From Xenopus tropicalis (Eukaryota; Chordata; Amphibia; Anura; Pipidae), in the NCBI RefSeq assembly GCF_000004195.4, contig NC_030677.2, positions 69,092,222-69,156,221 on the forward strand: DNA of 64,000 bases, written 5' to 3'. A program made the translations under genes and the position numbers. The notes beneath the pieces are model-generated. The model did not search any database. It was not told the DNA's origin and was given only the letters and a program-made list of their open reading frames with translations. Shown piece after piece: positions 23,401 through 35,190 of the stretch (positions are counted from its first letter, which is position 1; every line of letters begins with the position of its first letter).

Positions 23401-25589
23401 CATTTAAACTCTATGATTTGAATAAATTGCTGCCATCTAGTGGACGCATTGGAAAATGCCTTAAGCGCTGTAATGTAGGCCATTTGGCAGATATCATATT
23501 CAACTGCAAGCAAAGTAGATTTTATTATAGTTTTAAAGAAGCTATAAAAGCTTCAGTGATCACTGCATACGCTAATTTTAAATTCATCGAACTGTGTTTC
23601 AGTTCAGTCTGATAGCACCATGCCATGTGACTTGTAACATGTTTCTTTATCTGCGGAAATGGTACACGCAGTTTCAGTCTGATCGGAATAGAATGGCACG
23701 GTGCTCTTACTGAAGTTCTAATGAACACACAGGATTTAATGCTTTAATGCAAGGCCTTTCTGACAAATGAGTCCATGGAAGATACACTGTATCGCAGATG
23801 ATATTTGCTGCAGTGTTTCCAATAACCTTGGTCTTGCTTCAATTAGCTTAAAAGCTTCTGAGTCCCCGACTCCATCAAAAGCTAATTTTTTAACCTTCTG
23901 AATACATTAGGAGACCACTTCAAACCATTTTAGATAGAACAATCTAGCATTCCAATTTTCACTACTTAAAGTTATTGATTTGTGCTGAAGCCTTGTACAT
24001 GTTCTTTTTTATAAAAGGTATGGTGGGGGGGAGGTTTCACTTGTCAGCAATTATGATTTACTTACCGCCACAAATTACACATTTATTTATTTAAGTTATG
24101 TGGCATTATTAATGAATCAGACATTGGTGGGAAATAGAAGATACAGTGGGATTGGGACATCTTTATTTATTTTGTTTCAAGGCATTTAAACAACTTATTT
24201 AATGAAAGAGGAAAGAAAGAAGAAGAAATATTAATGAAAAAGAAAAATAAGTACAGTGCATATACAGTGGTACTTGGTGTGTTTATGGGCATTTTGTCGC
24301 CCAGTTTTATTTGCAGGTGCTTGGATTATGGTTGTACAGATCAGACAATCTCCATTAAACTGAATTATGTTTTGTTGCCTCTTTGCTGAGCTAGAAATTG
24401 CTTGGGTAACAACACACTCCAAATTTCTCCATTTTCCATTGTCCTAATACCAGCAAGTAATATTAAATTAAATTGACAGAGAATTCATTATAAGAAAGGT
24501 ACGTCACCAGTTGTAGAATACGCTATAAAGGTCTCAGTTACTGGGAGTTCAGGTTTATCAACCTCAAGACAAGAGTTTTCAAGGTAGCTGTTGTTCACCA
24601 TTGGGATGAATTCTGTTGTGAGGTGGGATTAGGAATAAACTGTTGTAGGATGGAAAGAATGTGGACTGTGATTAAGCATGAGTACAGATGAAAGGAACAT
24701 AGTATAAAAGTGTTGATAATAAGTCTTAAAAAAGGATCAACACCCTGGCAATGACTTGCGGTGATAATCAACTCTCTACTTTACTTCTGTTTGCCACCCT
24801 TGGCACTGCCACCCCTGACAGCTGGTGGGATACAAGTTGGACATCTCTGACTTTTTGTAACGCAGTTTACTATGTCCTTTATATATCATTCCACCCTTAC
24901 TCCCAGTATTCCTCTGTAATAAAGGGGGCATATGACAAATGTACCACCTGAAAAGCCCTGCAATGCAGACTGCTTCTCTGCACAAAGGAAAAAGCTGCAT
25001 AGTGGCTTTACTGTGTAGCCATCAAATTTTATCTGAGTTCAGTTTTGACTTTTATTAAACCACATTTTTCAGCCACAGGCAGTAGAGATATAAATACGCA
25101 CAGATGATAGTGTTCTAGTGTTCAGTTTGCATGTACAAAGGCTTTTGATATATATATAACCTCCCCTTGACTCAAGAGTCCCGGCTTTGTGAATGAGACA
25201 TTGCCTGCTGACATTTAGCCTATCACTGGTTAATGGTCTGGTTACTCACAGTTTCCAGCAAATCTCTCCACGGACAACACCATCTTGCCCCAGCAAGCGT
25301 TAGCTACTACCCCACCACAATACTTGATTTATAAAAAGCCAAGATCTTCTGTGTTCCAGAATTAAATCAAATAAGCCATTTAGTTCACTTCTTTTGTCTT
25401 TGATAATAAAATGTGAAGAGTGATATTTAGAAGGACACCAGTCTTCTTTGGCCGCCTGGCACCGTATGGAATTTGTAATTAATGCTCACATTTCTGACTT
25501 TCTCTGGAGATCTTTCCAATTGATTTTGTCTGTCTCCTTGGCCTTCAGAACAGAACATCAGACAGCCCACCAGTTTCTCTGCCTTGTTT
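23401..25589. other. Noncoding stretch
   Basis: AT-rich, with a purine-rich tract near 24203-24250 and a short TA run at 25149-25158. ORFs below 80 codons are not protein-like. Confidence 0.4.
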
Positions 25590-26105
25590 TTAAAGGAGCA
25601 GTTCAGTGTAAAAATTGAAATGGGCAAAATAGATAGACTGCGCAAAATACAAAATGTTTTCAATATAGTTAGTTGGGCACAAATGTAATCTATAAAGGCT
25701 GGAGTGAAGGAATTTCTAACATAATGGCCATAACACTACTTCCTGCTTTACAGCTCTCTAAGATGTTAGCCGTCAGTAGCCAATCAATGAATTGGGGGGG
25801 GGGGGGGGGGCATATGGGACATAACTGCTCAGTTAGTTTGCATTTGAATCTGACCTGCGTGCTCACAAACTAACTGAACAGTTATGACCCCTGTGGCCCC
25901 CCCTAAAGTCAGTGACTAACTAAGGGGTTAGAGAGCTGAAAGCAGGAAGTAGAGTTCTGGCTATTATGTTAGACATCTGCTCACTCCAGCCTTTATAGAT
26001 TATATTTTTGCCTAACTAACTACATTAGAAATAGTTTTATTTTATTTTATTATTAAGTCTATCTGTTTTACCCACTTTCATTTTTACACCGAACTGTTCC
26101 ATTAA
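25590..26105. mobile_element. TTAA-flanked hairpin MITE with G17 tract
   Basis: TTAA lies at 25590-25593 and 26102-26105, with ends AGGAGCAGTTC and GAACTGTTCC. The halves fold on each other: TATAAAGGCTGGAGTGA pairs with TCACTCCAGCCTTTATA, and AACTAACTGAACAGTTATG with the complementary left block. A run of 17 G at 25794-25810 sits near the fold. Confidence 0.9.
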
Positions 26106-26428
26106 CTTGGCATAATAAGATATACAAGAACTCAAATCCAGACACAACTATTTAAAACTCTTTGTGCGTAGGAACATATATTAAAATTATGAAGCTGCTA
26201 AATTAAAACTTTCTACCTACCTGGCCATCCCACATTGTATGTATGTGTGGATTTCTCCACAATGTGCACCTTATTTGCATATGCAGATGAATGCTGTAAG
26301 GATGATATGGATGTAGGCTAGTTATAGTTATCATGAGAAACCCTTCAGAGAAAAAAAGGCTTAAAAAGGAGCTACCCATACTTAATAAAGAAAAATAAAT
26401 GCTCCTCTAAGCACCTTTTACATTTACA
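26106..26428. other. Noncoding spacer
   Basis: AT-rich sequence with nothing assigned. Confidence 0.35.
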
Positions 26429-26918
26429 TTAAAGGGGATGTTCACCACAATTTGAAGAGCCCGTGTCAGAAAAAACTTTTTTGTAGATTATCTTTATTAT
26501 TTAAAATGTTTCGTTTTGAAGCTACAGACCAGGATCAGAGCTGCTGAAAGGTTCTCTTCTCTGCTCTCAGTAGGGGATTTCCCAAAGGAGGACTTGGCAA
26601 GCAGCCATGTAAAAAAAAGTTCATACTGAATTGGTTAATGAGCATGCCTTCCCTCTCCTGCTTCATTTGTATATCTCTGATACAATGCAATGCAAATGAA
26701 GCAGGGGAGAGAAGGCATGTGCAGTAACCAGTTCTTGTTCCTGTTAGGCATTGGAGTCAACGATCCCTTCAGAAGAGGAGAGAGCCTGTCAGCAACACTG
26801 ATCCTGGTCTGTAGCTTCAAAACTAAACATTTTAAATAATAAAGATTATTTACAAAAAAAAAAAATTCTGACTGGGGCTCTTCCAATTCAGACTATTGTG
26901 TAAAGGCGAACATCCTCT
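26429..26918. mobile_element. TTAAAGGGGATGTTCACC hairpin MITE
   Basis: The left end has TTAA and AAGGGGATGTTCACC; the right end is decayed (GCGAACATCCTCTTT). Arms pair over most of the length, for example GAAGCTACAGACCAGGATCA with TGATCCTGGTCTGTAGCTTC and a central CCTGCTTCATTTG/CAAATGAAGCAGG. Confidence 0.83.
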
Positions 26919-27120
26919 TTTTTCCTAGTTTTCAAGATTTTAGCAGTTTTTAAACTATGCATTTGAAGCAGTAGTGCCACCTGGTTTTTGGATACATAAA
27001 AATATTTATGCGAAAATGAACATTCTGTTATATTGCCCTACTTAGAAAATTAATTCTGTGAGCAGAGAAGAGTCATTTGACTTTCTATGGCCAGTTTTGT
27101 TTTGAGGGTTTACATTTCCT

Positions 27121-27455
27121 TTAAAACAGTAAAAAAATTTGAAAGTGCCCCCCTGCAATTATAATCTCTTACCTGATACCCTGGGCACAAAACTGCACCG
27201 ACCTGGGGTACTTCTCAGCGAGCACTACGGAATGATCGCCCTTGGCCATTGCATGCACAATAAAAAAAACGTTTTTTTGTTAAAGTTTGGCTTTTCAGTG
27301 TACTACACAGGAGCAGGAGGAAAATCAGGTTGATCATTCCATGCTTCTCACTCAAGTACCCCAGGCTGGTGCAGTTTTCTGCTAACAGGAGCACCGGCCC
27401 GGAATATCAAGTAAGTGCACACCCTATAGTGATTGAACCTTTCCTTCTCCTTTAA
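27121..27455. mobile_element. TTAA-flanked hairpin MITE
   Basis: TTAA lies at 27121-27124 and 27452-27455. The right end CCTTTCCTTCTCC matches the 19670 family. AAAACTGCACCGACCTGGGG pairs with CCCCAGGCTGGTGCAGTTTT and GGAATGATC with GATCATTCC. The left terminal repeat is eroded. Confidence 0.72.
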
Positions 27456-28048
27456 CACACACTATTCACAATCCAGAACCATTTTACCATTGCAGTCTGT
27501 GTCCTATCTAAAGTTAAAAGCTGACCGTTTATTATTGTGAACTTTTCTCAATTTGATTTACTCTTGATCTGCTGCTAAATTGCTGGCATATCACTCATAA
27601 ATTGAACAGTGCAATTAGAGACAAAAAGAAATGTTAACGTACTGCTATGTGAAACATTCTGATTGGAATGCAATTGTAACAGTAAATATGACCAATGGAC
27701 ATGTCATGGGCACTTTCAGCATGTTTTAGAATTCCAACGTGCCATCTCATTTGTAAATGTTAAATAGCATGTAAAGGTCAATAAATGCTATTTTCTGCTT
27801 AATAATGTACCATTTGTCTTTCTGTGTTGTCAGCTATTTCATTACTGAATTCATAACTTTGTAAATATTTGTAATATAGATCCGACAGCTGAAATAACCA
27901 AAATAATAGCAAGGATGTTTTTCCCTACAGTGCAAGCCCATTTCCCCAACAATAAGCAACGGTTAGCCTGGAGAGCACTTGAAAATCAGTGTAAAGGCTG
28001 TCAGAATCAATGGTTACAATTAAGAGTGAAATTAGGCTCAAATGGCAA
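27456..28048. other. Noncoding spacer
   Basis: AT-rich and unassigned. Confidence 0.35.
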
Positions 28049-28240
28049 CAGGGCCGGAACTAGGGGTAGGCACCGGTCTAGGGTGCAGTGATGGGGGGGG
28101 GGGGGGGTGCTAGGCAGTTACCTCTTCGGCCTTCCCCTAGTCCATGCTGTCTTACCCACCACCACCACCTGATTCGATGTGCTCCCTCCACCCCAATTAG
28201 GTGACTAGGGTGCCTCTGAGTGGCGTTACTTTTAATTTTT
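28049..28240. mobile_element. Truncated hAT-like repeat (CAGGGCCGGAACTAGGGGTAGG start)
   Basis: The start CAGGGCCGGA followed by CTAGGGGTAGGCA is typical of a widespread vertebrate hAT MITE terminus. No matching right end or second target copy was found. A G15 run lies at 28093-28107. Confidence 0.45.
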
Positions 28241-28419
28241 TTAATTTTTAATTTGATGTTGGAAATCTTGTTTAAATATGTGCATTTTTGTATGCATCTT
28301 ACCAGCCATCATTGGTTCCCTAGCTTTTCTCTTTGATTTGTGTTCATTCATTTTATGAAGAACTAAAGCCTTAAAAAAATATAGCTATAAATGCTGCATT
28401 TTATATACTGACCTTAATG

Positions 28420-28710
28420 TACAGGTATGGGATCCATTATCCTAGAAAACTTCAAATTACAAGTAGGCCATCACCAATATACTCCATTTTAATCAAGTAA
28501 TTCAAATTTTTTTAAATATTTTTTTAATAAAATTATAAAACAGTACCTTGTACTTGATATGATATAAGTAATCCTTATCACAAATCCTTAAACAATCCTA
28601 TTGGGTTTAATTAATGTTAAAATTAATTTTTAGTAGACTTAAGCTATGGAGATCCAAGTTACGAAAAACCAAAGTCATGGGTATTCTGGATAACAAGTCC
28701 CATACCTGTA
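28420..28710 (+). mobile_element. CAGGTATGGGATCC hairpin MITE
   Basis: It runs from TACAGGTATGGGATCC to AGTCCCATACCTGTA with TA at both edges. The shared interior includes AACAGTACCTTGTACTTGAT. Confidence 0.86.
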
Positions 28711-29640
28711 TCAGCAGAGTGATTGAGCAGCTTTATAACTGTGATAATCCATGACTACAAAGTTGTCCACAGAAGCTCACCTTCTTTAATCTTCTTATCT
28801 CACCTTTTGTGAATCATTGACATTGGTTGTTGGAAATAATCAGCAGAAAATGTGGTATGACTGTTACAGCAACTGGTGCTGCAGGACTGATGATTAAATA
28901 CCCATACAGAATGCACTGATCTTTTAAAAATTGTGCTTCTGAAATAATTATTACCTAACCTTGTTTTATTACTTCATATTCTCTATATACAGTATATTGT
29001 TAGTCCGGTCCCTAAGCTCAGTAACTGACAGCAGCACAGAGAATTTGCATTGAATCAGCAGAAAAGAAGATGGGGAGCTACTGGGGGCATCATTGGAGGC
29101 ACAGATTATCCCTGCTAAAGAGTTATGGCAGCTAGGAAAGAAGCCCAACAATATAGCATTCCTAGCCTACTTGAACGTCTTGTAAAGCTTAGTTCTACTT
29201 TTTTATCCCCTATTCTTGGTGACTCAGACTCGGTATTTTATACAGCCAGCCAGGGACATGGGGTCAGCCATATAGTTATTAATGACATCCTGATGGTAAA
29301 TGCATTCCAAGTATTTGTGATTGATAGAAAATATAACAAAGTATGTTGTACATATGGGTCGAATAGTGTTACAGATATGACATGACACAACAGCACAGCT
29401 TTTATTTATGTGGAAGAAAAAGGTACAATAGACAGAATAGAAGAGACAGAGTTTTGTGTCACTCCTGTTTTCACACGCATGGCTTAGAGCACAATGTATA
29501 TCCCCTTTTACAGCACTCCACATTCTCTTAATTTTAGTTTGCCTTTCGAGTGTAAGACGGAAGTTTGGTTCTGGGATCCCCTGACTGAGATTAGGCTTAT
29601 ATATATAATTTATTTATGCACAATTTACATTTATACATAG
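28711..29640. other. Noncoding stretch
   Basis: ORFs at 29125-29385 and 29224-29523 overlap on opposite strands and lack any recognisable motif. No gene called. Confidence 0.4.
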
Positions 29641-30121
29641 GGGCAGATTCATTAAAGTACGAGTCCGAATCCCAAAATGGGAAAAATTCGGATTGGATAT
29701 GATCATTTCTGATGATCGCAAATATCATGAAAATGCTTACAAAAAATCGTATTAGTCAAGATAATATTGTATTGGCAATCTGAAAGGTACAAAATTTTCT
29801 TATCAGAACGATCGTAAACGGCGGGAAAACCTTTCTGATTTGATCCTTCTGTGCATGATTTTAGAAGCTTCCCATAGGACTCAATGGCTCTCTGCAGCTC
29901 CAACCTGGCCCAAGGAAAGTCACAATTCCGAAGCTTGAATGCATCCGAAACTTTCGTACTCAGTGCGACAATACGATTTTGTCATACAAATTTTGTCGCA
30001 AAGTACGAAAAACTCGTGCAAAAGTACGAAAAAGTCCCACAAAGGTACAGAAATGACGCAGAAAATACACTCAGTACGAAAAAGTCAGATTCGGAGTGAT
30101 CGTACATTAATAAATCTGCCC
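29641..30121. mobile_element. GGGCAGATT-ended MITE
   Basis: It starts GGGCAGATTCATTAA and ends TTAATAAATCTGCCC, with CATAG on both sides (29636-29640 and 30122-30126). The interior is rich in CGTAC and AAAGTACGAAAAA motifs. 481 bp and non-coding. Confidence 0.85.
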
Positions 30122-30563
30122 CATAGAGTATGTGTAGAAGAACCCAGTTATAGCATTGAATGAGTCTTTAAATAATGTAACTGTGCCATCTAGTGGCAAT
30201 AAATATATAATGTTCTGTTTAGATTTTAAAAATGTATAGATGTAATTGCAATAAAAACTGAAATTAACTGCATTTAATACACAAAGGAATGTGTGGGGAA
30301 AATCAATTACATATCATAAGATTATCTTGTTTCTTTTTTCATTTAGGAATGGTGGGTATAATACTATGTTATTGGGACCCCCCCCCCTCAAATAGAGTGT
30401 GGCTGAATGCAGACAGTACTCTATTCAAGGGGAAGATAAAACAGAGCACAGAAACTGGCAGCAGCTCTGCATTGTAGAAAGCAATGTGCAAAGTGTAAAA
30501 ACAGGAGCATTGTGCTTGATTTTTGCCCAGGAGGTTGCAGAAAGTGTGTGTGTGTGTATACAG
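30122..30563. other. Noncoding spacer
   Basis: A CCATCTAGTGGCAATAAATA block near 30186-30205 and a C-run near 30379-30387 are the only features noted. No gene. Confidence 0.35.
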
Positions 30564-30588
30564 TATATATATATATATATATATATAT
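30564..30588. repeat. (TA)n microsatellite
   Basis: An uninterrupted TA run directly abuts the left arm of the palindrome. Confidence 0.95.
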
Positions 30589-30808
30589 CAAAATAAAACA
30601 GCCAGCACCAAGGGTCTTTGTGTTTCAAAAAATCTCTCGTGTATTATAATTGCATGTACAACCGACGTTTCGGTCCCTTTTGGGACCTTTTTCAAGCTTG
30701 AAAAAGGTCCCAAAAGGGACCGAAACGTCGGTTGTACATGCAATTATAATACACGGGAGATTTTTTGAAACACAAAGACCCTTGTTGCTGGCTGTTTTAT
30801 TTTGATAT
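30585..30808. repeat. Near-perfect 224-bp palindrome
   Basis: The two 112-base arms meet at an AAGCTT centre (axis between 30696 and 30697) with no spacer. I find two mismatches: C against A in the CAGCA(C/A)CAAGG block, and T against C in the CTC(T/C)CGTG block. The centre reads GGGACCTTTTTCAAGCTTGA (cut to 20 bases). It encodes nothing, but causes mirrored ORFs on both strands. It is probably part of a dispersed element bounded by the TA microsatellites. Confidence 0.95.
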
Positions 30809-30879
30809 TTATATGATATCCCGTGCACAGGGGCAACTGCAGAGCAGCAGATTTTGGAGTGTGGTGCTGTCGTGTGGAC

Positions 30880-30884
<5 letters not shown>

Positions 30885-30916
<32 letters not shown>
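30885..30916. repeat. (TA)n microsatellite
   Basis: A TA run of about 32 bases that may mark the right edge of the cassette holding the palindrome. Confidence 0.95.
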
Positions 30917-30918
<2 letters not shown>

Positions 30919-31566
30919 GAAAAACTGCATACTTAAAAAAGCAGCTGGAAAAGATTTGTCATAAAACAAAAAACCAAATGGGTTTTCAAAGTTACTCAGT
31001 GCTTCCTGGTGGGTGAATGTGTAAGACTGGTCTTCAATGCTGTGTAGATAAACGGTGATCTGCTGCTCCCTCTTAGAACAAGCCCCACTTAGGATGGGCC
31101 TCAAAAGCGTGCACAATGGTAATCATGGAAACGCATGTAAAATAAAATACCCTGTACAACACACAGACTTTTTATCTTTATAGAAGTATTTTAAGTATAA
31201 CAACAGAATAGATGACTTGCCGCATAATGGTAGGGGGGCACCTGCTTACCCACCGTCATGGCTTAAAATCCTCAGGGTAAAGTGGGCTCACAATAATTTT
31301 TAAAAAACTGAATCTTGCTTTAAAGCCAGGAAACATAATCCCATCAGTGTTTTAGATATACTCAAGTAAATGTGCTAAGCAGCTCTTCAACTGGTAATAG
31401 GGAATTACACCCAAGCCCCCATAATAATCACTTGTTAAGGGATAAGTCTGAAATATTCTACAGGATTTCCATTTATGCATTGCCCTTGCTGTCCTGCTGG
31501 GGTCACTGCTGCTTACCAAAATAAAGTCTTGATTTTGTGTGGTGGGGGGATGTAATGTGGTTCATT
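30917..31566. other. Noncoding spacer
   Basis: Nothing assigned. ORFs that run in from the left are repeat-derived. Confidence 0.35.
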
Positions 31567-31718
31567 ACAAAAAATTTGTAAGGGTCAGTAGTTTTTCCCT
31601 TTGAAATATTTTTTTTAATAATGTCCATTATTTTATGAGCCTTTGACTTATGATATTATTTAACCAAAAAATATTTCAAACAAAGGGAAAAACTACTGAC
31701 TCATACAAATTATTTAGT
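31567..31718. mobile_element. Fold-back repeat
   Basis: GTCAGTAGTTTTTCCCTTTG pairs with CAAAGGGAAAAACTACTGAC, extended inward by GAAATATTTTTTT/AAAAAATATTTC and outward by ACAAATTT-like ends. About 150 bp and non-coding. Confidence 0.8.
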
Positions 31719-31875
31719 ATTATTAGATGTATGTAAAATGTGTTTGTTTAATAGCCTATATCAGTTACAGCTAATGTAACTAATGTAAACAAAGTTAAGC
31801 AGAAAATTATAAATACAAATGTATCCAGTTTGTATGGTTTCCTGTCTCTTATACAGAGAAGATAGCGATAACGCT

Positions 31876-32028
31876 GGGTTTCATTTATCAACACTGAGCA
31901 AATTTGCCCATGGCAACCAATCAAACCATTGCATTCATTGTTCTACCTGCAGCTGGCTGAAAAAAGCCAATTCGTAATTGGTTGCTGAGGGTTAATGCCC
32001 ATGGCCTAATTCGCCCTGTGTTCACATA
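31876..32028. mobile_element. Hairpin MITE (TTATCAACACTGAGCAAATT)
   Basis: The left arm with ATTTATCAACACTGAGCAAA and GGCAACCAATC pairs loosely with ATTGGTTGC and CTAATTCGCCCTGTGTT on the right. I recognise this as a common frog hairpin repeat with several mismatches. Confidence 0.55.
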
Positions 32029-32943
32029 ATTTCATTTCTCTGCATATGTACTGTTATGCTTAGGAGTGGTAGCTGTCACATTGCTGCTTGTATCATATAT
32101 AGAGCAAGAAACAGTAGCAAAAGCATAATATTTATGCACCTTAGGGCTTTGGTATTATAGTGTCTGGTGAATGCCCTAGAAAATATAAGCATTATAGCAT
32201 GTTCAGATCATCCCACCAGCTACTTTAACTTTACCTTTCTTTAATCATATTAATAATAATATTTTGGACAGCTTATAAGCAAATCCTTTAACCTATGCAA
32301 TATACAGTTATAGGATACAGTGTGATTGCGACAACATAGAAATGAATTAGTTACTATAGGTTTTTGCATAGGCTGTACCCAAACACACATATTCATTATT
32401 GCAGCAACCAGAGCCATTAGGTGAGGAACAGGTGGAAATATGGTCCTGCCAGGCACCCTGTCCCAGAAGGGACACAACCGCCCAGTTTTGTGGTTCCTAA
32501 AAGTAGTGGCGCATGTAGGGATTGTTCTGTGTGGTGGATCTGTGACATGTTTGGGCAAAATGGGGCATGACAAGGGTGAATTAGGAGCAAAATCTTTCCC
32601 ATTGGTGCTCATTTACCCAGCACTTGCTGCTTAGAGCAGTGTTGCTGGGCTCTGTTGCATCTTGCGCATTCCCTAAATTGCAAGATGCAATGCACTGACC
32701 TCACAGATACAAATACTTCTGCAGAGCTCCTCCACCAATGTTAACTGCATCAGCATAAGTTGCACTTTTTAGCACATATATATGAGCACAGTACTTTAGT
32801 TAGGACCCCACAAGGATGGTCCACCTGTCTTAAAGATAAAACTTAATGGCCCCGACCTCAAGCAACTGTGCTGAATCAGAATGTGCATACACGGTGTTAA
32901 AATATCTGTTGTGCTTGGAATAGTATCAAAACTCCCTTAAGAG
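32029..32943. other. Noncoding stretch
   Basis: A small hairpin (GTTGCATCTTGC/GCAAGATGCAA) lies at about 32653-32691. The 120-codon minus ORF at 32250-32612 shows no motif. No gene. Confidence 0.35.
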
Positions 32944-33042
32944 TAATGTGACATTCCCTTAAGATACAGTTACAGTTCAAATTGATTATAAGTTTAATGT
33001 GACATTCCCTTAAGATACAGTTACAGTTAAAAGTGATTGTTA
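32944..33042. repeat. 51-bp direct duplication
   Basis: TAATGTGACATTCCCTTAAG and the following ATACAGTTACAGTT occur at 32944 and again at 32995, then diverge. Two tandem copies. Confidence 0.9.
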
Positions 33043-33441
33043 GATTGATTTTTATTGTTATTTTGTGTATAATGCACAATAGGTGTGGTCCCCTAACTTC
33101 TTGAATATTCCGTGGGGCATCTATGCTAGTAATGATGGTTGAGGTAACCATTCTTTTTGTTGTCTGTTTTGTTTTTTCTATATGGTATGTTTTTGAATTC
33201 ATCACATTATAGTTCATTTAGACAAACCTATAACTGTCCGCCTACTAGGATTACTATACTCTGAAACATTATGCATTATGATTGGCCGTGATGTGCCTAT
33301 TAGCACCTGAACTATGGAAAATCTGTGTGTGAATGTATGGTACTGTATCACTGTTGGATGTGTGATAATTGTTGCATAACAGCAAAGTTGGGGAGGCAGT
33401 ACCAAGAACTGAGGAGGACAGAATTGTTCACCCCTACATAG
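33043..33441. other. Noncoding spacer
   Basis: No gene or repeat assigned. Confidence 0.35.
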
Positions 33442-33449
33442 CTGTAGAA

Positions 33450-33756
33450 CAGGGGTCCCCAACCAGTGACCCAGGAGCAACATGTTGCTCACCAACTCCT
33501 TGGATGTTGCGCCCAGTTGCCTCAAAGCAGGTGCCCATTTTTAAATCTCTGGCTTGGAGGCAAGTTTTGGAGGCATACAGTTTTACTCCAAACAGAGCCT
33601 CCTGTAGGCAAGCAGACCACATTGGGCTACCAAATTGCCACTACTAGAGCAGTACTTATTTTGCATCCCAAAAGAACTTTTTCATGCTTGTGTGGCTCAC
33701 CAACACTTCTTACATCTGAGTGTGTCTCACAAGTAAAAAAAGGTTGGGGATCCTTG
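33450..33756. mobile_element. hAT MITE (CAGGGGTCCCCAAC ends)
   Basis: It starts CAGGGGTCCCCAAC and ends GTTGGGGATCCTTG, flanked by CTGTAGAA (33442-33449) and ATGTAGAA (33757-33764), a 7-of-8 match to an 8-bp hAT target duplication. 307 bp and non-coding; plus-strand ORFs through it are fortuitous. Confidence 0.85.
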
Positions 33757-33764
33757 ATGTAGAA

Positions 33765-34221
33765 GAATATTTATATTTGGTTGTTTAGGTGCTAGTGAGT
33801 TGCTCCAAATGTAAGCGCTTGTTTTATTTAATGATCAGCTAATTATACAAATTAACAACAAAATGCCAGCCTTTCTCAGCTCAGTTAGCTTGATTTGTAG
33901 GGTTTTTGTTATCCCTTTTAAAACTGCTTACATTTCAATGGCATGCTACCTTTTACTGGAGTAATCAGTCATTTAACTCTAATGTTATTAGGGAGTCATT
34001 AAGCAGCATTTAACCAAACAGATTGCTTCCCATAATTGACTATAATACCTCTGCTGTAAAACCAATGTAAATGATGGCACTTTTTCTAGATTTACAGATT
34101 TAGCCTTTCAGAGCAGCCAACATGAAAAGCGTTTCTTCTTTGCATCTTCTCACAGCTTGTAGATATAGCAGATGTATCTGTATTATTGAACTGTAATCTG
34201 ATCACATAAAATTTACAGTAA
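33765..34221. other. Noncoding stretch, possibly conserved
   Basis: Unique, AT-rich, and unlike the surrounding repeats, with several ATTA/TAAT motifs. I see no gene. Confidence 0.3.
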
Positions 34222-34475
34222 GGCTAATGCCCCACACCCTGCTAATGCAGGCGACTAATCTCTGCAAACTTCATTTCCACTGCCAACAAAGTAAATCACC
34301 AGTGGAAAGGCATACACATCGCTTAATTTTTCCGAACTTGTGCAAAGTTTCCTCCTGAAGGCAAATTTGTGCGACTTCAGAAAAACGAAGCAGCACGTAT
34401 GCCTTTCCACCGGCAACAAAGTAAATTGGCATTTCAGATTAGAGATTAGTCGCCAGCGTTAGCAGAGATTTATTG
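34222..34475. mobile_element. Diverged ATTAGTCGCC hairpin repeat
   Basis: GCGACTAATCTC near the left and GAGATTAGTCGC near the right mark the ends. Between them GGAAAGGCATAC pairs with GTATGCCTTTCC. It is related in its end motif to 20583-20723. Confidence 0.6.
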
Positions 34476-34489
34476 CAGGCTTCCTCTTT

Positions 34490-34821
34490 TAGAAAAATCC
34501 TTCATTCTGGGGGCCAGAGTCTGTGCAGTTTTCTCCTCTCTCCCTTCTCCTGCTCCCCCCTCCCACAAGAATGCTAAGAACCCCCTCCCCCCTCCCTTAG
34601 GAATGTGTGATCTGTGCTACAATATCTAGAGCTATACAACAGAAAGCTATGAAAACCAAGCTAAAATGGCAGCAGCAATCTTAAACAAACAAAGAAAGCT
34701 TCTAGGGCTGATTACTCAGGTATGGTAATGCTTCTGCAAAATAAATATAGTGTTCTAGGTGGCACTAATGTGGCGAATCTATTGGCAGTAAAATGCTAAA
34801 TTGATTTTCCTTTTCCTTTAA
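34490..34821. mobile_element. Half of a TTAA MITE of the AGGAGAAGGAAAG family
   Basis: The right end TTTTCCTTTTCC with TTAA at 34818-34821, and the interior ACCAAGCTAAAATGGCAGC, match the complement of the 19670 element. The left terminus is not seen. Confidence 0.5.
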
Positions 34822-34892
34822 GCTTAACTACAACTTGAAACAAATAATAAGTAGCAAAAAATGTTTCTTTACTTAAGTCATTACAGACTATA

Positions 34893-35190
34893 AGGGTCAT
34901 TTACAACCATAGTGTACAACGTGCAATTTCAGACACAAATCACAATGTATTTTTAATTGCAATGAAGAATTTTCCCACATCATTTTGTCTGCACAGAGAG
35001 TTGCGTCTGCTGCAATTGACCCTGTGCTCCAAAATGGATTCAGATGTGCTTGAATTTCCATTGAAATCAGGTCTAAGTTGCATCAATCGTTTTGAGCTTG
35101 GGGGTTGCATCACTTTCATTCAAAATTGAATTTATGTCCAAATCACTGTGCACAAGTCTGGCGTGCCTATTGACACAACTTGCTGTGGGA
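34893..35190. repeat. Possible dispersed hairpin repeat
   Basis: GGGTCATTTAC at the left, and alternating GCAATT/AATTGC and GTGCACAAGT/TTGTG-like blocks, suggest a diverged hairpin. I could not fix the ends. Confidence 0.3.

Noticed and set aside
30523..30828. Two ORFs on opposite strands with the same C-terminal peptide
   Set aside because: The identity is produced by the palindrome, not by two related genes.
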